Below are positions 50,751 to 59,973 of a stretch of DNA of 64,000 nt, in pieces. Under the pieces are notes generated by a model. It ran no database searches. It saw nothing but the letters and a program-made list of their open reading frames with translations, and was not told the DNA's origin. The DNA is from Lacticaseibacillus suilingensis (GTDB lineage: Bacteria > Bacillota > Bacilli > Lactobacillales > Lactobacillaceae): contig NZ_BOLV01000003.1 of assembly GCF_016861845.1 (NCBI RefSeq), positions 1 through 64,000 on the forward strand, in the 5' to 3' direction. Made by a program: the position numbers and the translations under genes. The stretch's first letter is position 1. Every line of letters begins with the position of its first letter.

Positions 50751-51416
50751 CTAGCCGCGCCGAGCGCGAGCGAGCCGGCTAATGATCAGCAGGTAACTCC
50801 CACTTGCCAGAAGTAATACCACGAGTAGCAGCACAGGCACTTGCACATGCATAACGCCGCCGGTGTGGGCGATTTTCTTGCCCACCGGCGTGCCCGCCGT
50901 GGTTAGAGTGTTGCCTAGCGTCCTAGCAGGCTTTTTGGGGCCGCTGAAATCCAGATTCGATTTCGGGGCCACTGTGATCACTTGATCACTGCGCTGCACG
51001 GTGAAGGCCACCGGATTGGCAGGATGCTTAATCACGGCACTGGCCTGTTCGACGACAAGGTAACTCGCCCCGACCACCAACGTGGCAGTCGCGCGGCCGG
51101 CGTTATCGGTGACCAACTCAGCGCTAAAAGTCGCTAAGCCGGTCGCTGCCCGATACGTTTTGGCATCGCTCGGATCAATGGCACCTTGGCCACTGGCGAC
51201 GATGCGCGTCACCCAATAATGGGCGCCGGCAAGCGGTGCGGTTTGCTGCGTGCTGCTGGTTGATGGCACGCTGACGCGCTTATCAATGACCAGCTGCGGA
51301 CCACTGGCGGCGAGTACCGGCGTTGCTCTAAACCAGCCGCCAAGGATGATGGTCAAAAACAGTAACAATCCACCGGCAACGCTAAGCAACGCGCTTTTTC
51401 GTTTGTGCTGGATCAT
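50751..51416 (-). CDS. Small (minor or basal) pilin with IAHTG sorting signal
   Basis: 221 residues. Signal peptide, then one SpaA/Cna-B-like fold (LVIDKRVSVPSTS start; AGASYLVVEQASAV resembles the E-box region with Glu), a short linker, IAHTGG, a membrane helix and RLARARRG. The sorting signal keeps TG but replaces LP with IA. The start is ATG 51416 with AAAGGTGG upstream; ATG 51449, overlapping the stop of the backbone gene (TAATG), is an alternative that adds 11 residues. Role as basal pilin is inferred. Confidence 0.75.
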   Translation of the reverse strand: MIQHKRKSALLSVAGGLLLFLTIILGGWFRATPVLAASGPQLVIDKRVSVPSTSSTQQTAPLAGAHYWVTRIVASGQGAIDPSDAKTYRAATGLATFSAELVTDNAGRATATLVVGASYLVVEQASAVIKHPANPVAFTVQRSDQVITVAPKSNLDFSGPKKPARTLGNTLTTAGTPVGKKIAHTGGVMHVQVPVLLLVVLLLASGSYLLIISRLARARRG

Positions 51417-51448
51417 GAGAACACCACCTTTCCGCTGATGGTGAACCA

Positions 51449-53164
51449 TTAGTCGTTCGCTTCACGCCGCTTGCGCAGGATCATGTAGGAGCCACTACCC
51501 AGCAGCGTCACCGAAGCAACAGCCAAAATCAGGATGCGACCTAGCGCACCGGTCAGCGGCAGGTTTGGTACAAAGTTGTCAGGGTCCACGACGGTAGCGT
51601 CAACGGCATCATCTTGGGTCGCTGTAACTTCATGAATTTTCCCATCGACATCGAATCCAACCGGGGCATCGGTTTCAACGAGGTAGTATTTCTTCTCATA
51701 CGTGAAGGTGCCGTCATCGTGTTCGACTTTATCCACTAACAAGCCGGTGAATTCGGCCTTCCCAGCGGCGTCGGTGGTAACAGTAACTGCATCACCGTCA
51801 GCGCCATTCACCCATTTGCCTGCTTTGGCGTCTGCTTCACTAGCTGCCAGCTTAAAGGTGGCGTTGGCCAGTGGCTCATCCTTGGCGTTTTCGTCCGCCT
51901 TTTCTTTAATCTTGGCGAGGGTCACATTACCCATGTAAACCATTGGTTGGTTTGGATCTGGTTTATCTGGGTCTGTCGGCGTGGTTGGGTCGGTTGGATC
52001 CGTTGGTTCTTTTGGATCGGTCGGCACAGTCGTTTCATGATCTGGTTTACCAGTGGTCGTCCCAGTGTAGTACGTATCAAAGGTGTTCAAAATATTAGCG
52101 TCTTTGGTGTCTTTAACAGTGGTTTCAATCGTTGCCACCACTGTCGATTTAGCATCAGCGTCACCTAATTTTTCGAGTCCAGCTTCGGTTAACGTCAACA
52201 CCAAAATCTGATAATCGCCTCTTTGCGTGTCCGTATTGACAGTGAAATCAACGCCTGCTTCAAGTGCCAGTGGTGTCGTTGTCCCATCACCATTGTCGGT
52301 GACAATGCTCATCGTGATGTTGTCTTTGTTGAGCGTGAGCGACTTGGTATCAATTGGATCAGAGAATACGAACTGGGTCGCATACTTGGCAGGCGTAATT
52401 TCCTTGCCATCTTCGTCCATGATGGCATCGATTTTGGCATCAGCTGGCCGTTGTGCTGTCAAATCCCATTTGACGCTTTGTCCAGCCATGACAGAGGTAT
52501 CTTTTTCACCATTCTCAAATGTCTTATTCGGGTTTGTCTTCAGAGCTACTTCGTTGATTTCGTTCTTTGGATAAACGTCAACGGTGTACTTAACGCTGTC
52601 GCCGCCGACAAATTGGCCGTCAGTCATCGGTAGGTGCACGATAAATGGCGTAGCTTTCTTCTGAACGGCTGGGTTATCCAATTCTTTAACGAGGTAATAA
52701 CCATCTGCGGCCTGACCGGTCCCAGCATTGAATTCGGCGTTCCCACTGGCATCAGTGATAACCGTTGCTTTCAGCGTACCCTCATCGTAGCCAGCTTTAG
52801 CTGTATCATCCAGAGCCGCAAAAGCCTTAGCCTGAGCGTTATCCAGGCTGTATACTTCAAACTTCACCCCGGCCATCGGAGTGAGATCAGCCGTACCGGC
52901 AGCGTCATCGGTAGTACCTGTAGCATCTGTCCCGTTGGCCATTGAGTTATCCTTGGCCTTAAACTTGTGCAGCTTCAAAACCCGATCGCTGGTGTCATCT
53001 GTGGCACTGGTCACGTTTTCTGCCTTTACGACTGCCACGCGTGATTGCGCATCCCCCAGTTGAACGATGCTAGCAACGGTGCCAGAAGCGGTCAAGGCGC
53101 CCAGCGCCAGTCCGCAGACCCCAATCATGCGAATTAATTTACCTTGTTTGCTCTTGTTCATCAT
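51449..53164 (-). CDS. Major (backbone) pilin, SpaA type
   Basis: 571 residues. Signal peptide, N-terminal pilin domain, and the pilin motif YTVDVYPKN, whose Lys is the cross-linking residue. Central Ig-like fold, a Thr/Pro/Asp-rich hinge (PTDPTDPTTP), then a Cna-B-type domain with E-box YYLVETDAPVGF, and LPLTG with membrane helix and RKRREAND tail. GGAGG 5 nt before ATG 53164 fixes the start. It is the first gene of the pilus operon; the order backbone, minor pilin, adhesin, srtC, srtC, sortase is that of a compact sortase-assembled pilus. Confidence 0.9.
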   Translation of the reverse strand: MMNKSKQGKLIRMIGVCGLALGALTASGTVASIVQLGDAQSRVAVVKAENVTSATDDTSDRVLKLHKFKAKDNSMANGTDATGTTDDAAGTADLTPMAGVKFEVYSLDNAQAKAFAALDDTAKAGYDEGTLKATVITDASGNAEFNAGTGQAADGYYLVKELDNPAVQKKATPFIVHLPMTDGQFVGGDSVKYTVDVYPKNEINEVALKTNPNKTFENGEKDTSVMAGQSVKWDLTAQRPADAKIDAIMDEDGKEITPAKYATQFVFSDPIDTKSLTLNKDNITMSIVTDNGDGTTTPLALEAGVDFTVNTDTQRGDYQILVLTLTEAGLEKLGDADAKSTVVATIETTVKDTKDANILNTFDTYYTGTTTGKPDHETTVPTDPKEPTDPTDPTTPTDPDKPDPNQPMVYMGNVTLAKIKEKADENAKDEPLANATFKLAASEADAKAGKWVNGADGDAVTVTTDAAGKAEFTGLLVDKVEHDDGTFTYEKKYYLVETDAPVGFDVDGKIHEVTATQDDAVDATVVDPDNFVPNLPLTGALGRILILAVASVTLLGSGSYMILRKRREAND

Positions 53165-53314
53165 TAGTCCTCCAAAATGAGATTCGGAGATCAGGCTAAT
53201 GCTCACAAGTAACCTACACGAAGGCATGTGATTTTCATCACCGTCAGTTGCTCACTCCCCCAAGAGTCCGGTGAGTTTGAATAAAACGTCACATGCTTAA
53301 CTTGTTATCATTCT

Positions 53315-53415
53315 ATAATCAATTAACCAAAAATTGAGGGTCATTAATCGGTGGTTGTTACATATGGGTCAATTGATGTAAAATTAACCCATAAATATTT
53401 ATTTTAATTGATTAT
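53315..53415. promoter_or_regulatory. Pilus/tetR divergent control region with nested inverted repeats
   Basis: Inner repeat TATGGGTCAATT (53363-53374) with AATTAACCCATA (53382-53393), one mismatch in 12. An outer perfect 12-bp pair is ATAATCAATTAA (53315-53326) with TTAATTGATTAT (53404-53415). Very AT-rich. These are good candidate sites for the TetR-type regulator, which would control both the pilus operon and itself. Confidence 0.55.
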
Positions 53416-53469
53416 CAGTTTTTTATGTATTTTCCCCGTAATGGTGGGGATAAAAAGGAGGCGTTTACG

Positions 53470-54054
53470 ATGACCAGTACAAACCGTGATAAACCGGACC
53501 TGCGCGTGCGCAAAACGCGACGCGCCATCATTCAAGCGCTATTCTCCCTACTTAGTAAAAAATCATTTGAGACAATTTCTGTACTCGATTTAGTCGCTCT
53601 TGCCGAAATCGGCCCCACCACGTTCTACCGTCATTACCAGGATAAATACGACCTCGCCCAAGCCGCCATTGATGACTGGCTGGCGCGCCTCAATCCACTT
53701 CTGATTCATCGACTGGCCAGCCAAGGCTTACCCAAGGCGATTCAACATCAACCTGAAGTCGATCGGGGACTGATTGCCGAACTGGCGCTACTGAGAAAAA
53801 TCAATACCCCTGAAGTGAGCTTTAAAGCCAGCACCCTTGAGCAACTGGCCGCTCAATTGCAAGCCGAACTGAAGGCGCGCAATGTTTCCCTGCGTTACCC
53901 TGGGCCGATTGCCCATCACTTTGCGGCGTTTATTTATAGTTTTCTCATGGTGGTGGCCGATGAAGGCCCTGATTATGACGAGCGTTTGATTGAGAATCAG
54001 TTCGATGAATTCAAACGGGTGTTTAATATTCTGAACAACCCCGATTGTGTCTAA
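53470..54054 (+). CDS. TetR-family regulator, divergent from the pilus operon
   Basis: 194 residues. N-terminal HTH (TRRAIIQALFSLL, FETISVLDLVALAEIG, PTTFYRHYQDKYDL), then a short helical ligand domain of the DhaS-like type. Chosen start ATG 53470, with AAGGAGG 8 nt before it; the open frame continues upstream but without another ribosome binding site. Position and inverted repeats make it the likely pilus regulator. Confidence 0.8.
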   Translation: MTSTNRDKPDLRVRKTRRAIIQALFSLLSKKSFETISVLDLVALAEIGPTTFYRHYQDKYDLAQAAIDDWLARLNPLLIHRLASQGLPKAIQHQPEVDRGLIAELALLRKINTPEVSFKASTLEQLAAQLQAELKARNVSLRYPGPIAHHFAAFIYSFLMVVADEGPDYDERLIENQFDEFKRVFNILNNPDCV

Positions 54055-54091
54055 CTATTGACTACCATCAAGTGCAGCAGCGCACTTATCG

Positions 54092-54187
54092 GATGGCTTG
54101 TTCAAAATGCACAAGCCATGCTGCCATTTTCATACCACTACCAGCCAAAAAGCCACGCCTTCATCTGCGAAGTCGTGGCTTTTGCTT
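54092..54187 (+). terminator. Terminator region after the TetR gene
   Basis: Two hairpins: ATGGCTTGT/ACAAGCCAT (54093-54119), and AAAAGCCACG with CGTGGCTTTT (54148-54183) followed by a T-rich tract. The second is the stronger terminator. Confidence 0.75.
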
Positions 54188-54203
54188 TTTGCCCCGCCAC
54201 TTT

Positions 54204-54219
54204 GGTTCCACGTGAAACA
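54204..54219. other. parS-like site
   Basis: GGTTCCACGTGAAACA differs from TGTTNCACGTGAAACA only at its first base. It is intergenic, after a terminator, as are the other two. Confidence 0.7.
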
Positions 54220-54281
54220 ACCACATGGCGATGCTTGCGGTATAATAGAAACCACAAATTCGTCTTCTTGGAGGTCACGTC

Positions 54282-54932
54282 TTGGAGTTTTCCGTCAATC
54301 CATTGATTGACGGCAGTCTCGTCGTCACAGAAATCACGTTCAAAAATGCCGCGCACAGCGACCAGCTTTGGGCTGAACGGCTCAACCCACTCATTGAACA
54401 CATCGCCACTACCGACACGTTAGCCAATTTAAATGCCAACCCGGCCATTCAAGCCACCAAAGCCGGCTACAAACATGTCGGTAAAGACCCGAGCCGCTAC
54501 CGCCCAGCCAGCGACAGCTTGTGGCGCCGCGTGATTAAAGGTAAAGGCCTGTATCAGGTCAATAACCTGGTTGACCTCAATAATGACCTGTCGCTGCGCC
54601 TGCATTTTCCGCTGGGCAGCTACGATCTCGACCAGCTAGAGCCGCCGTTAAGCTACACGGTAGCGCCAGCCGGAGCAACCTACCCTGGCATCGGCAAAGC
54701 GGCCATTGACCTGACCAACAGCCTGGTTTTAGCGGATCAAACTGGCTTCTTTGGCAGTCCCACCGCAGATTCCACTCGGGCGATGATTACGCCTGCCACC
54801 ACACATGCTTTAGTGGTGGTATACGCATTCGGCACCTATGATGCGGCCAAGGTACAAAGCATGGTCAAAACGGCTTGCCTGACTTATCTCACCGACTGCA
54901 CCGTGCTTCAGCAGCAGGTCGTCACCGCATAA
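54282..54932 (+). CDS. B3/4-domain protein (PheRS-beta editing-domain-like)
   Basis: 216 residues. Matches the stand-alone B3/4 domain of the phenylalanyl-tRNA synthetase beta chain (YKHVGKDPSRYRPASDSLWR, GLYQVNNLVDLNN). Such free-standing proteins are thought to deal with mischarged tRNA or related substrates, but the role is not settled. The start is TTG 54282, with GGAGG 7 nt upstream; -10 TATAAT lies at 54241-54246. Confidence 0.8.
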   Translation: MEFSVNPLIDGSLVVTEITFKNAAHSDQLWAERLNPLIEHIATTDTLANLNANPAIQATKAGYKHVGKDPSRYRPASDSLWRRVIKGKGLYQVNNLVDLNNDLSLRLHFPLGSYDLDQLEPPLSYTVAPAGATYPGIGKAAIDLTNSLVLADQTGFFGSPTADSTRAMITPATTHALVVVYAFGTYDAAKVQSMVKTACLTYLTDCTVLQQQVVTA

Positions 54933-54989
54933 CCGCGTTTTACCAACGCAAACGTATCATGAGGCAATATTCCTCAGGAGGTGAACCAC

Positions 54990-56225
54990 TTGGTTTTTTA
55001 TCTCGTTACCGTCATTTTGCTCATTGCCTTAGCGGCAGTGCTCAGCTTGCAATGGCGCCTCAATCGCCAGATTGTGAACAAGCAGCTCGAAACGCACAAG
55101 ATGATGTTCCCAAGTCAAATCCGCAGCGCCCGCAAAACCTATGTCCGCGGCCTGCAGCGCCAAGCGCGCGGCGTGCGAGCCTGGCGCGTCGTCGCCATTG
55201 TTTTAAGCGTGCTGGCGGCCATTGGCTTGTTCATCGCCTTGAGCATCCACTACCAAGCAGCGCTGCCCATGACCGGCCTCGATGCCCTGACCCAACTGAT
55301 GGCCTGGTTCATCGCTGGCGTGCAAAACCTTTTTCTCGTGCCGGCAATGGTGCTGGCGCTGGTTGCCATTGGCTTGGGGTTTTATCTAGCGCACTGGCAG
55401 TACCGCGCGCTGAAAACCGCCGACGATAAAAGCCAGGGCGGCCCGCAGGATTTGTACTGGACGCCGCCTGCCCTGCTGAAACGCCAGTATCAACTGAAAC
55501 AGATTCTGCTCGGCCTGCTCGCCGCGTTGAGCGTATTTCTGCTGGTCAGTGGCGTGGCTGACTGGATTCCTACACCGGCTGGCAATCTCGCCAAGGTCAA
55601 GGAAAGCACCACCATTAAACGCACCATTATCCCGGCCGAAAGTAGCAGCACAGACAGCAGCACCACGAGCAGCGAAGCCACCAGCAGCTCCAGTAGCGTG
55701 GCGGGCCAAAGCACCACCGCCGAGTATCCGATCGATGTGATGAAAAAAGCTGCGCTCGCCCCCGCTAGTGCGTTAACAGGCCTGACCGAGGCCGACCACG
55801 CCGCCTTGTTGTACATGGAATATTGGACTCTCAATGGCTTAGACACCGCCACCATCGCCAAGTATACCCAGGACAAAAACGTTTCTTACGCCTACCACAC
55901 CGTCACTGGCGCGAATGGCAAGCTGATCGTGTTCTCGCAAACCTACACGATCAACGGTGAAAAGACCCAAACCTACATGTTTTATGGTTGGTTGAATGGC
56001 GAAGAAAGTCGCCTGTACAACATGTATGAATCTAAAACCGCCATCACGTCACTGGCGCAGCAGTACGGCATCACCGTCAGCGGCAATACCGTGAAACCGA
56101 AGAACGTGGAAATCCGCGACAGCGTGATGAACGTGCGGCAGCTGGTGTCGGCATTTACAAGCTATCACGACTACCAAACCGTGAAGCAAGGCCTCCAGCA
56201 CGGGGCGGCCATTCCGCTGCAGTAA
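54990..56225 (+). CDS. Membrane protein of unknown function with Ser-rich extracytoplasmic linker
   Basis: 411 residues from TTG 54990 (AGGAGG 8 nt upstream). Four hydrophobic helices fall at about 2-20, 58-78, 105-130 and 165-185. A Ser/Thr linker (about 212-235) follows, then a globular domain of about 170 residues with no recognised family (YMEYWTLNGLDTATIAKYTQ). The gene in front ends 57 nt earlier, so the two may be co-transcribed. The layout suggests a sensor or envelope protein with an exposed C-terminal domain. Confidence 0.65.
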   Translation: MVFYLVTVILLIALAAVLSLQWRLNRQIVNKQLETHKMMFPSQIRSARKTYVRGLQRQARGVRAWRVVAIVLSVLAAIGLFIALSIHYQAALPMTGLDALTQLMAWFIAGVQNLFLVPAMVLALVAIGLGFYLAHWQYRALKTADDKSQGGPQDLYWTPPALLKRQYQLKQILLGLLAALSVFLLVSGVADWIPTPAGNLAKVKESTTIKRTIIPAESSSTDSSTTSSEATSSSSSVAGQSTTAEYPIDVMKKAALAPASALTGLTEADHAALLYMEYWTLNGLDTATIAKYTQDKNVSYAYHTVTGANGKLIVFSQTYTINGEKTQTYMFYGWLNGEESRLYNMYESKTAITSLAQQYGITVSGNTVKPKNVEIRDSVMNVRQLVSAFTSYHDYQTVKQGLQHGAAIPLQ

Positions 56226-56242
56226 GGTCGCCTATCCATCCA

Positions 56243-56279
56243 AATAGCGCCCGCCATCATTGATGGTGAGCGCTTTTGC
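56243..56279. terminator. Bidirectional intrinsic terminator
   Basis: AGCGCCCGCCATCA pairs with TGATGGTGAGCGCT (wobble and one bulge), then TTTT, between convergent genes. Confidence 0.75.
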
Positions 56280-56291
56280 TATACCTTGTGT

Positions 56292-58595
56292 TTATTGAAT
56301 TGTGAATACTGCCGATTGTCCGTTAACCGATACGGTCACCGGTCCTTCAAACAGTCGGGGCTGATAATTAAAATCAGTCTGCTGAAAAGCGGTTGCCTCA
56401 AGCGTAAATGTCACCTGCCGCTGTTCATGGGCAGCTAGGGTGACCCGTTTGAAATCCACCACGTGACTGGCGCGAGGCACCACGTTATTCGTGAGGCCGT
56501 TAGTCGCCACCAACAGCACGGCGGTGGCGGCGGTGTCATTCGGGTTATGCACCAGTGCCATCGCTTGAAGCTTGGCCCCGTCTTGTAGCGTCACCTTGCT
56601 GACGGTGGTTTGATCGAGCTGAATCCGCTCAACCACTGGTGTTTCACCATAGCTAAGCCCTGTGCCCAGGGTTAACAGTGGTGACTTCGCCTCATCATAA
56701 TAGTCAGGGGCCGGATTACGGCGCTGATTGTGATACACCGGCAGCTGCCCCGCCGACCGCGGATAGCTGATATTCAGGTGACCGGACGGGGCCACTTGCC
56801 CGCTGATCAACGCTGCCAGGGCATCCCCGCCGCGTTGGCCGGGATACCAAGCTAACAGGACCGCCGCACTCTTTGCCAGCACTTGCTCTAGCTCGTGCGG
56901 CCGGCCTTCCACCATGATGGTGATCATTGGTTTGCCGGTTTTAGCCAGTGCTTCAAGCAAGGCCGGTTGCTCGCCGCCCAACGCTAAGGAAGCCAGGTCG
57001 ACGTTTTCGCCACTATCCATGTTGATCCCTTTGGAACTGACAGCACCGTTTTTACCAAACCGCATGCCGAAGTTACGGGTGCTGGAGCCGCCCAAGGTCA
57101 AAATCACCACATCACTGGCCTGCGCCAAGGCCACCGCTTCATTCAGTAACTGCGGCTGGTGCTCATGATCGCGAATAGCGCAACCCTTTGCATAGCGCAC
57201 GTCACTAGCGGGGTATTGGGCCTTGATAGCCTGATAAATCGTCGAATGCTGACCGGCAGTTTGCGGTGCAGTATAGTCGCCGAGCAAATCATAGCGGTTG
57301 TCGGCACTGGGCCCGATTACTGCGATTTTAGCGGCGGTTTTAAGCGGCAAAATGCCGGTGTTTTTGACCATAGTGATGCTTTCCTCGGCGAGTTCGAGAT
57401 TCACGCTTTGGGCGTGAGTTTCATCGAACGCCGCCGGAGTCTTGAACGGATCATCAAAGACGCCTAGCAAGAACTTAATGGCTAAAATTTTGAAGGCTGC
57501 TTGATCGACTAGGGCTTCTGGCACCAGTCCCGCCGTCACGTACTCAACCAGATGTGGATATAGTTCATCCCACAGGCTTTCCTCAACGCCGGCAGTTAAG
57601 GCCTGACGTGCGGCCAAGCCGGGCTGAGTGTAATTGGTGGCTAGGCGATCCAAGGCGCTGCCATCGGCCATGATCAGCCCTTGGAAGCCATTTTGCTTGC
57701 GCAGCAAATCTGTTAGTAACCAAGGATTGCCATGGCATGGCACCCCATCAATATCGTTATACGCGGCCATCACACCCACTGCATTACGCGCGGCGTGAAG
57801 CAACGGACCATAGATGTCGAGCAACTCACGCCGGCCAATGATGCTGGAGCCAGAGTTGTGCCCGCCCAAGGTGTCGCCTTGACCAATCACATGCTTCAAC
57901 ACGACACCCATTTGCGCCGTGGTATGCGTAGCCACTGGTTGATCGAGGAAATCTTCACCAGCGTAGATCAAATCGCCTTGAAAGCCTTTGACGATGGCTT
58001 CGGTGTATTTCGCCGCAATTACACCATCTTCACTAAGGCATTCTTCGGTGCGGCCCCAGCGCGGATCACGCGCCAGGTCCATCGTGGAAACCAGCGCAAT
58101 ATGCACGCCTTTAGCCGCCATTTCGTGGCGAATTTGCGTCGCCATTTGTTCCATCAAGGCGGGGTCATAGCTATTGCCCTTCCCGATGTTAATGGGATAA
58201 GACACACTGCCCAGTGCCTGATGGCCATGCGGTGCTTCTTCCACAAACAAGGCCGGAATGCCAAAGCGGTTCGCCGCCATAACTTGTTTTTGAATGCGGA
58301 ACGCGGTGTCGCGGCTCAAGGCACTGGGAATGCCAGTTTCATCAGTCACCTGCGACCACGGATCGGCTCGAAAGACTCCGTACAGGCAGCCGATGCCTGG
58401 CGTCTTGGCTAAGTAATCAGTGAGATACGGCGTTAGCGCCACCTCATCACCATCGCGCTGGTAGCATTTCCAGCCGTATAGGTCCTGGCGCAACTGGGCC
58501 ACTTTCTCCTCAAGCGTCATCCGACTGAGGAGATCGTTGACGCGGGTGCGAATCGGCAAGGCACGATCGCGGAATTTTTCTTTAACTTTGCTCAC
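56292..58595 (-). CDS. GH3 beta-glycosidase (beta-glucosidase/xylosidase type)
   Basis: 767 residues. The N-terminal GH3 barrel ends with LIMADGSAL, whose Asp is the expected nucleophile (usual SDW is ADG here). FVEEAPHGHQALG and ARDPRWGRTEE belong to the barrel substrate pocket. An alpha/beta sandwich and a fibronectin-III-like C-terminal domain (PRASHVVDFKRVTLAAHEQRQ) follow. No signal peptide, so it is cytoplasmic. The likely start is GTG 58595, GAGG lying 7 nt upstream, overlapping the EIIC stop; an ATG at 58622 is the alternative. It is co-transcribed with the permease, so it probably cleaves an imported beta-linked sugar. Confidence 0.85.
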   Translation of the reverse strand: MSKVKEKFRDRALPIRTRVNDLLSRMTLEEKVAQLRQDLYGWKCYQRDGDEVALTPYLTDYLAKTPGIGCLYGVFRADPWSQVTDETGIPSALSRDTAFRIQKQVMAANRFGIPALFVEEAPHGHQALGSVSYPINIGKGNSYDPALMEQMATQIRHEMAAKGVHIALVSTMDLARDPRWGRTEECLSEDGVIAAKYTEAIVKGFQGDLIYAGEDFLDQPVATHTTAQMGVVLKHVIGQGDTLGGHNSGSSIIGRRELLDIYGPLLHAARNAVGVMAAYNDIDGVPCHGNPWLLTDLLRKQNGFQGLIMADGSALDRLATNYTQPGLAARQALTAGVEESLWDELYPHLVEYVTAGLVPEALVDQAAFKILAIKFLLGVFDDPFKTPAAFDETHAQSVNLELAEESITMVKNTGILPLKTAAKIAVIGPSADNRYDLLGDYTAPQTAGQHSTIYQAIKAQYPASDVRYAKGCAIRDHEHQPQLLNEAVALAQASDVVILTLGGSSTRNFGMRFGKNGAVSSKGINMDSGENVDLASLALGGEQPALLEALAKTGKPMITIMVEGRPHELEQVLAKSAAVLLAWYPGQRGGDALAALISGQVAPSGHLNISYPRSAGQLPVYHNQRRNPAPDYYDEAKSPLLTLGTGLSYGETPVVERIQLDQTTVSKVTLQDGAKLQAMALVHNPNDTAATAVLLVATNGLTNNVVPRASHVVDFKRVTLAAHEQRQVTFTLEATAFQQTDFNYQPRLFEGPVTVSVNGQSAVFTIQ

Positions 58596-58602
58596 TGCAG
58601 CC

Positions 58603-59934
58603 TCACTTCTCCGGCTGAGCATCCGGCTCAGTATGACCGGTGCGATTACTGATCATGACAAATGGCATCCAGATCACAACATCGAGCACAATTAACAAAC
58701 CGCCTAAGATGGCCGCCGGGATATTACCCCCGGTGACTAAGTAGTTTTGCAAAATTGGTGGGGTAATCCAAGGCGCCATGGCGACAGTTTTACCAATCAA
58801 GCCGACGCTGGTAGCAAAGTAAGCAATCCCCAGGTTAACTTGTGGCACCAAGATAATCGGAATCATGTAAGCTGGGTTCAAAACAATAGGCAAACCAAAC
58901 ATTAAAGGTTCAGAAATGTTGAAGAACGCAGGAATGGAAGCCAGTTTACCGACTTGGCGCTGATCCTGCCGCTTCGAGAATAGGAAGATGGCAATGACGA
59001 TCGCGACGAAATCAGTCGACAAGGTGTTGGAATCGATGAAGGGTTGGGTGATGATATTCGGAATGTGAGCGTGGTTTTGGAACGCGGTCACGTTCTCCTG
59101 AATTGCCTGCAGCAATGGGGCACTCTTGATTGGCGACAAGATGCTGGCGCCGTGCAACCCAAAGGCCCACAGGAAATCAGAAATGAACTGCAGGAAGAAC
59201 AGCCCACCAGCAGAAAGCACGAAGCCTTTCAGTGGGGTCTGAATAGCCACACCGATGATTTCAGTGAAGCTCATGTGGAAAATCTGATCCAACGCAAAGG
59301 CAAAAATCGCGAAAATCATAATGACCAGAATTTCTGGAATCATCGAGTTAAAGGTCGTCGCAATTGCCGGCGGTACCCCATCAGGCATGCTAATGCGCAT
59401 GTGACGACTGCGCGCCAACCGCACCAGAATTTCCGTGGAAATCAGCGCCGCGAACATCGCGACGAACAGGCCATCAGAAGAAGTGTATGTTTGTGGGATG
59501 ATTGAAGCAATCCCGGAAGCCGTTTTACCGTTCGCCAACGTGACAGTGGAAGTCAGTGGCATCAACGCAAACAGGCTGGCCACCGCCATCATCCCGGCAT
59601 GCGCTGGGGTAATCGTACTCCCGTTCATATCAGAGTTATCAATGTACCATTTGCACAGGTTGGAACCCACGTTGTAGCACACCACAATCGACAAAATGCC
59701 GAAGGTGGCATCGTTGATATAGGTCACCAGACTGGCAAAGCTGGAGAGGTCGATCACTTTATTCACAGCAGCGTTACTAAAAATAAGAGCATTGAGCAAA
59801 ATACCAAATGATGCGGCCATGGTTAGCGCCATGGTCGAGATAAACGCATCACGAATTGCTAACAAATGGCGTTGTGTCGCCAATTTCTGGGCAACTGGAT
59901 ACAGCTTATCTGAGATGAAATCAATTGCGCTCAT
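58603..59934 (-). CDS. PTS EIIC, cellobiose-type (CelB) permease
   Basis: 443 residues, normal length. About ten membrane segments with the CelB signature SEPLMFGLPIVLNP and GLHGASILSPIKS. It transports a beta-disaccharide, with EIIA/EIIB supplied from elsewhere, as no such genes are adjacent. ATG 59934 has AGGAGG 8 nt before it. It leads the operon with GH3 and is divergent from gntR. Confidence 0.9.
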   Translation of the reverse strand: MSAIDFISDKLYPVAQKLATQRHLLAIRDAFISTMALTMAASFGILLNALIFSNAAVNKVIDLSSFASLVTYINDATFGILSIVVCYNVGSNLCKWYIDNSDMNGSTITPAHAGMMAVASLFALMPLTSTVTLANGKTASGIASIIPQTYTSSDGLFVAMFAALISTEILVRLARSRHMRISMPDGVPPAIATTFNSMIPEILVIMIFAIFAFALDQIFHMSFTEIIGVAIQTPLKGFVLSAGGLFFLQFISDFLWAFGLHGASILSPIKSAPLLQAIQENVTAFQNHAHIPNIITQPFIDSNTLSTDFVAIVIAIFLFSKRQDQRQVGKLASIPAFFNISEPLMFGLPIVLNPAYMIPIILVPQVNLGIAYFATSVGLIGKTVAMAPWITPPILQNYLVTGGNIPAAILGGLLIVLDVVIWMPFVMISNRTGHTEPDAQPEK

Positions 59935-59973
59935 AGTTGAAACCTCCTTTTCGCCTTGAATAATAGGCTGATT

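Noticed and set aside
54875-55429. 184-codon frame overlapping the B3/4 and membrane-protein genes
   Set aside because: It overlaps two better genes in another frame and has Arg/Pro/His-rich, out-of-frame composition.
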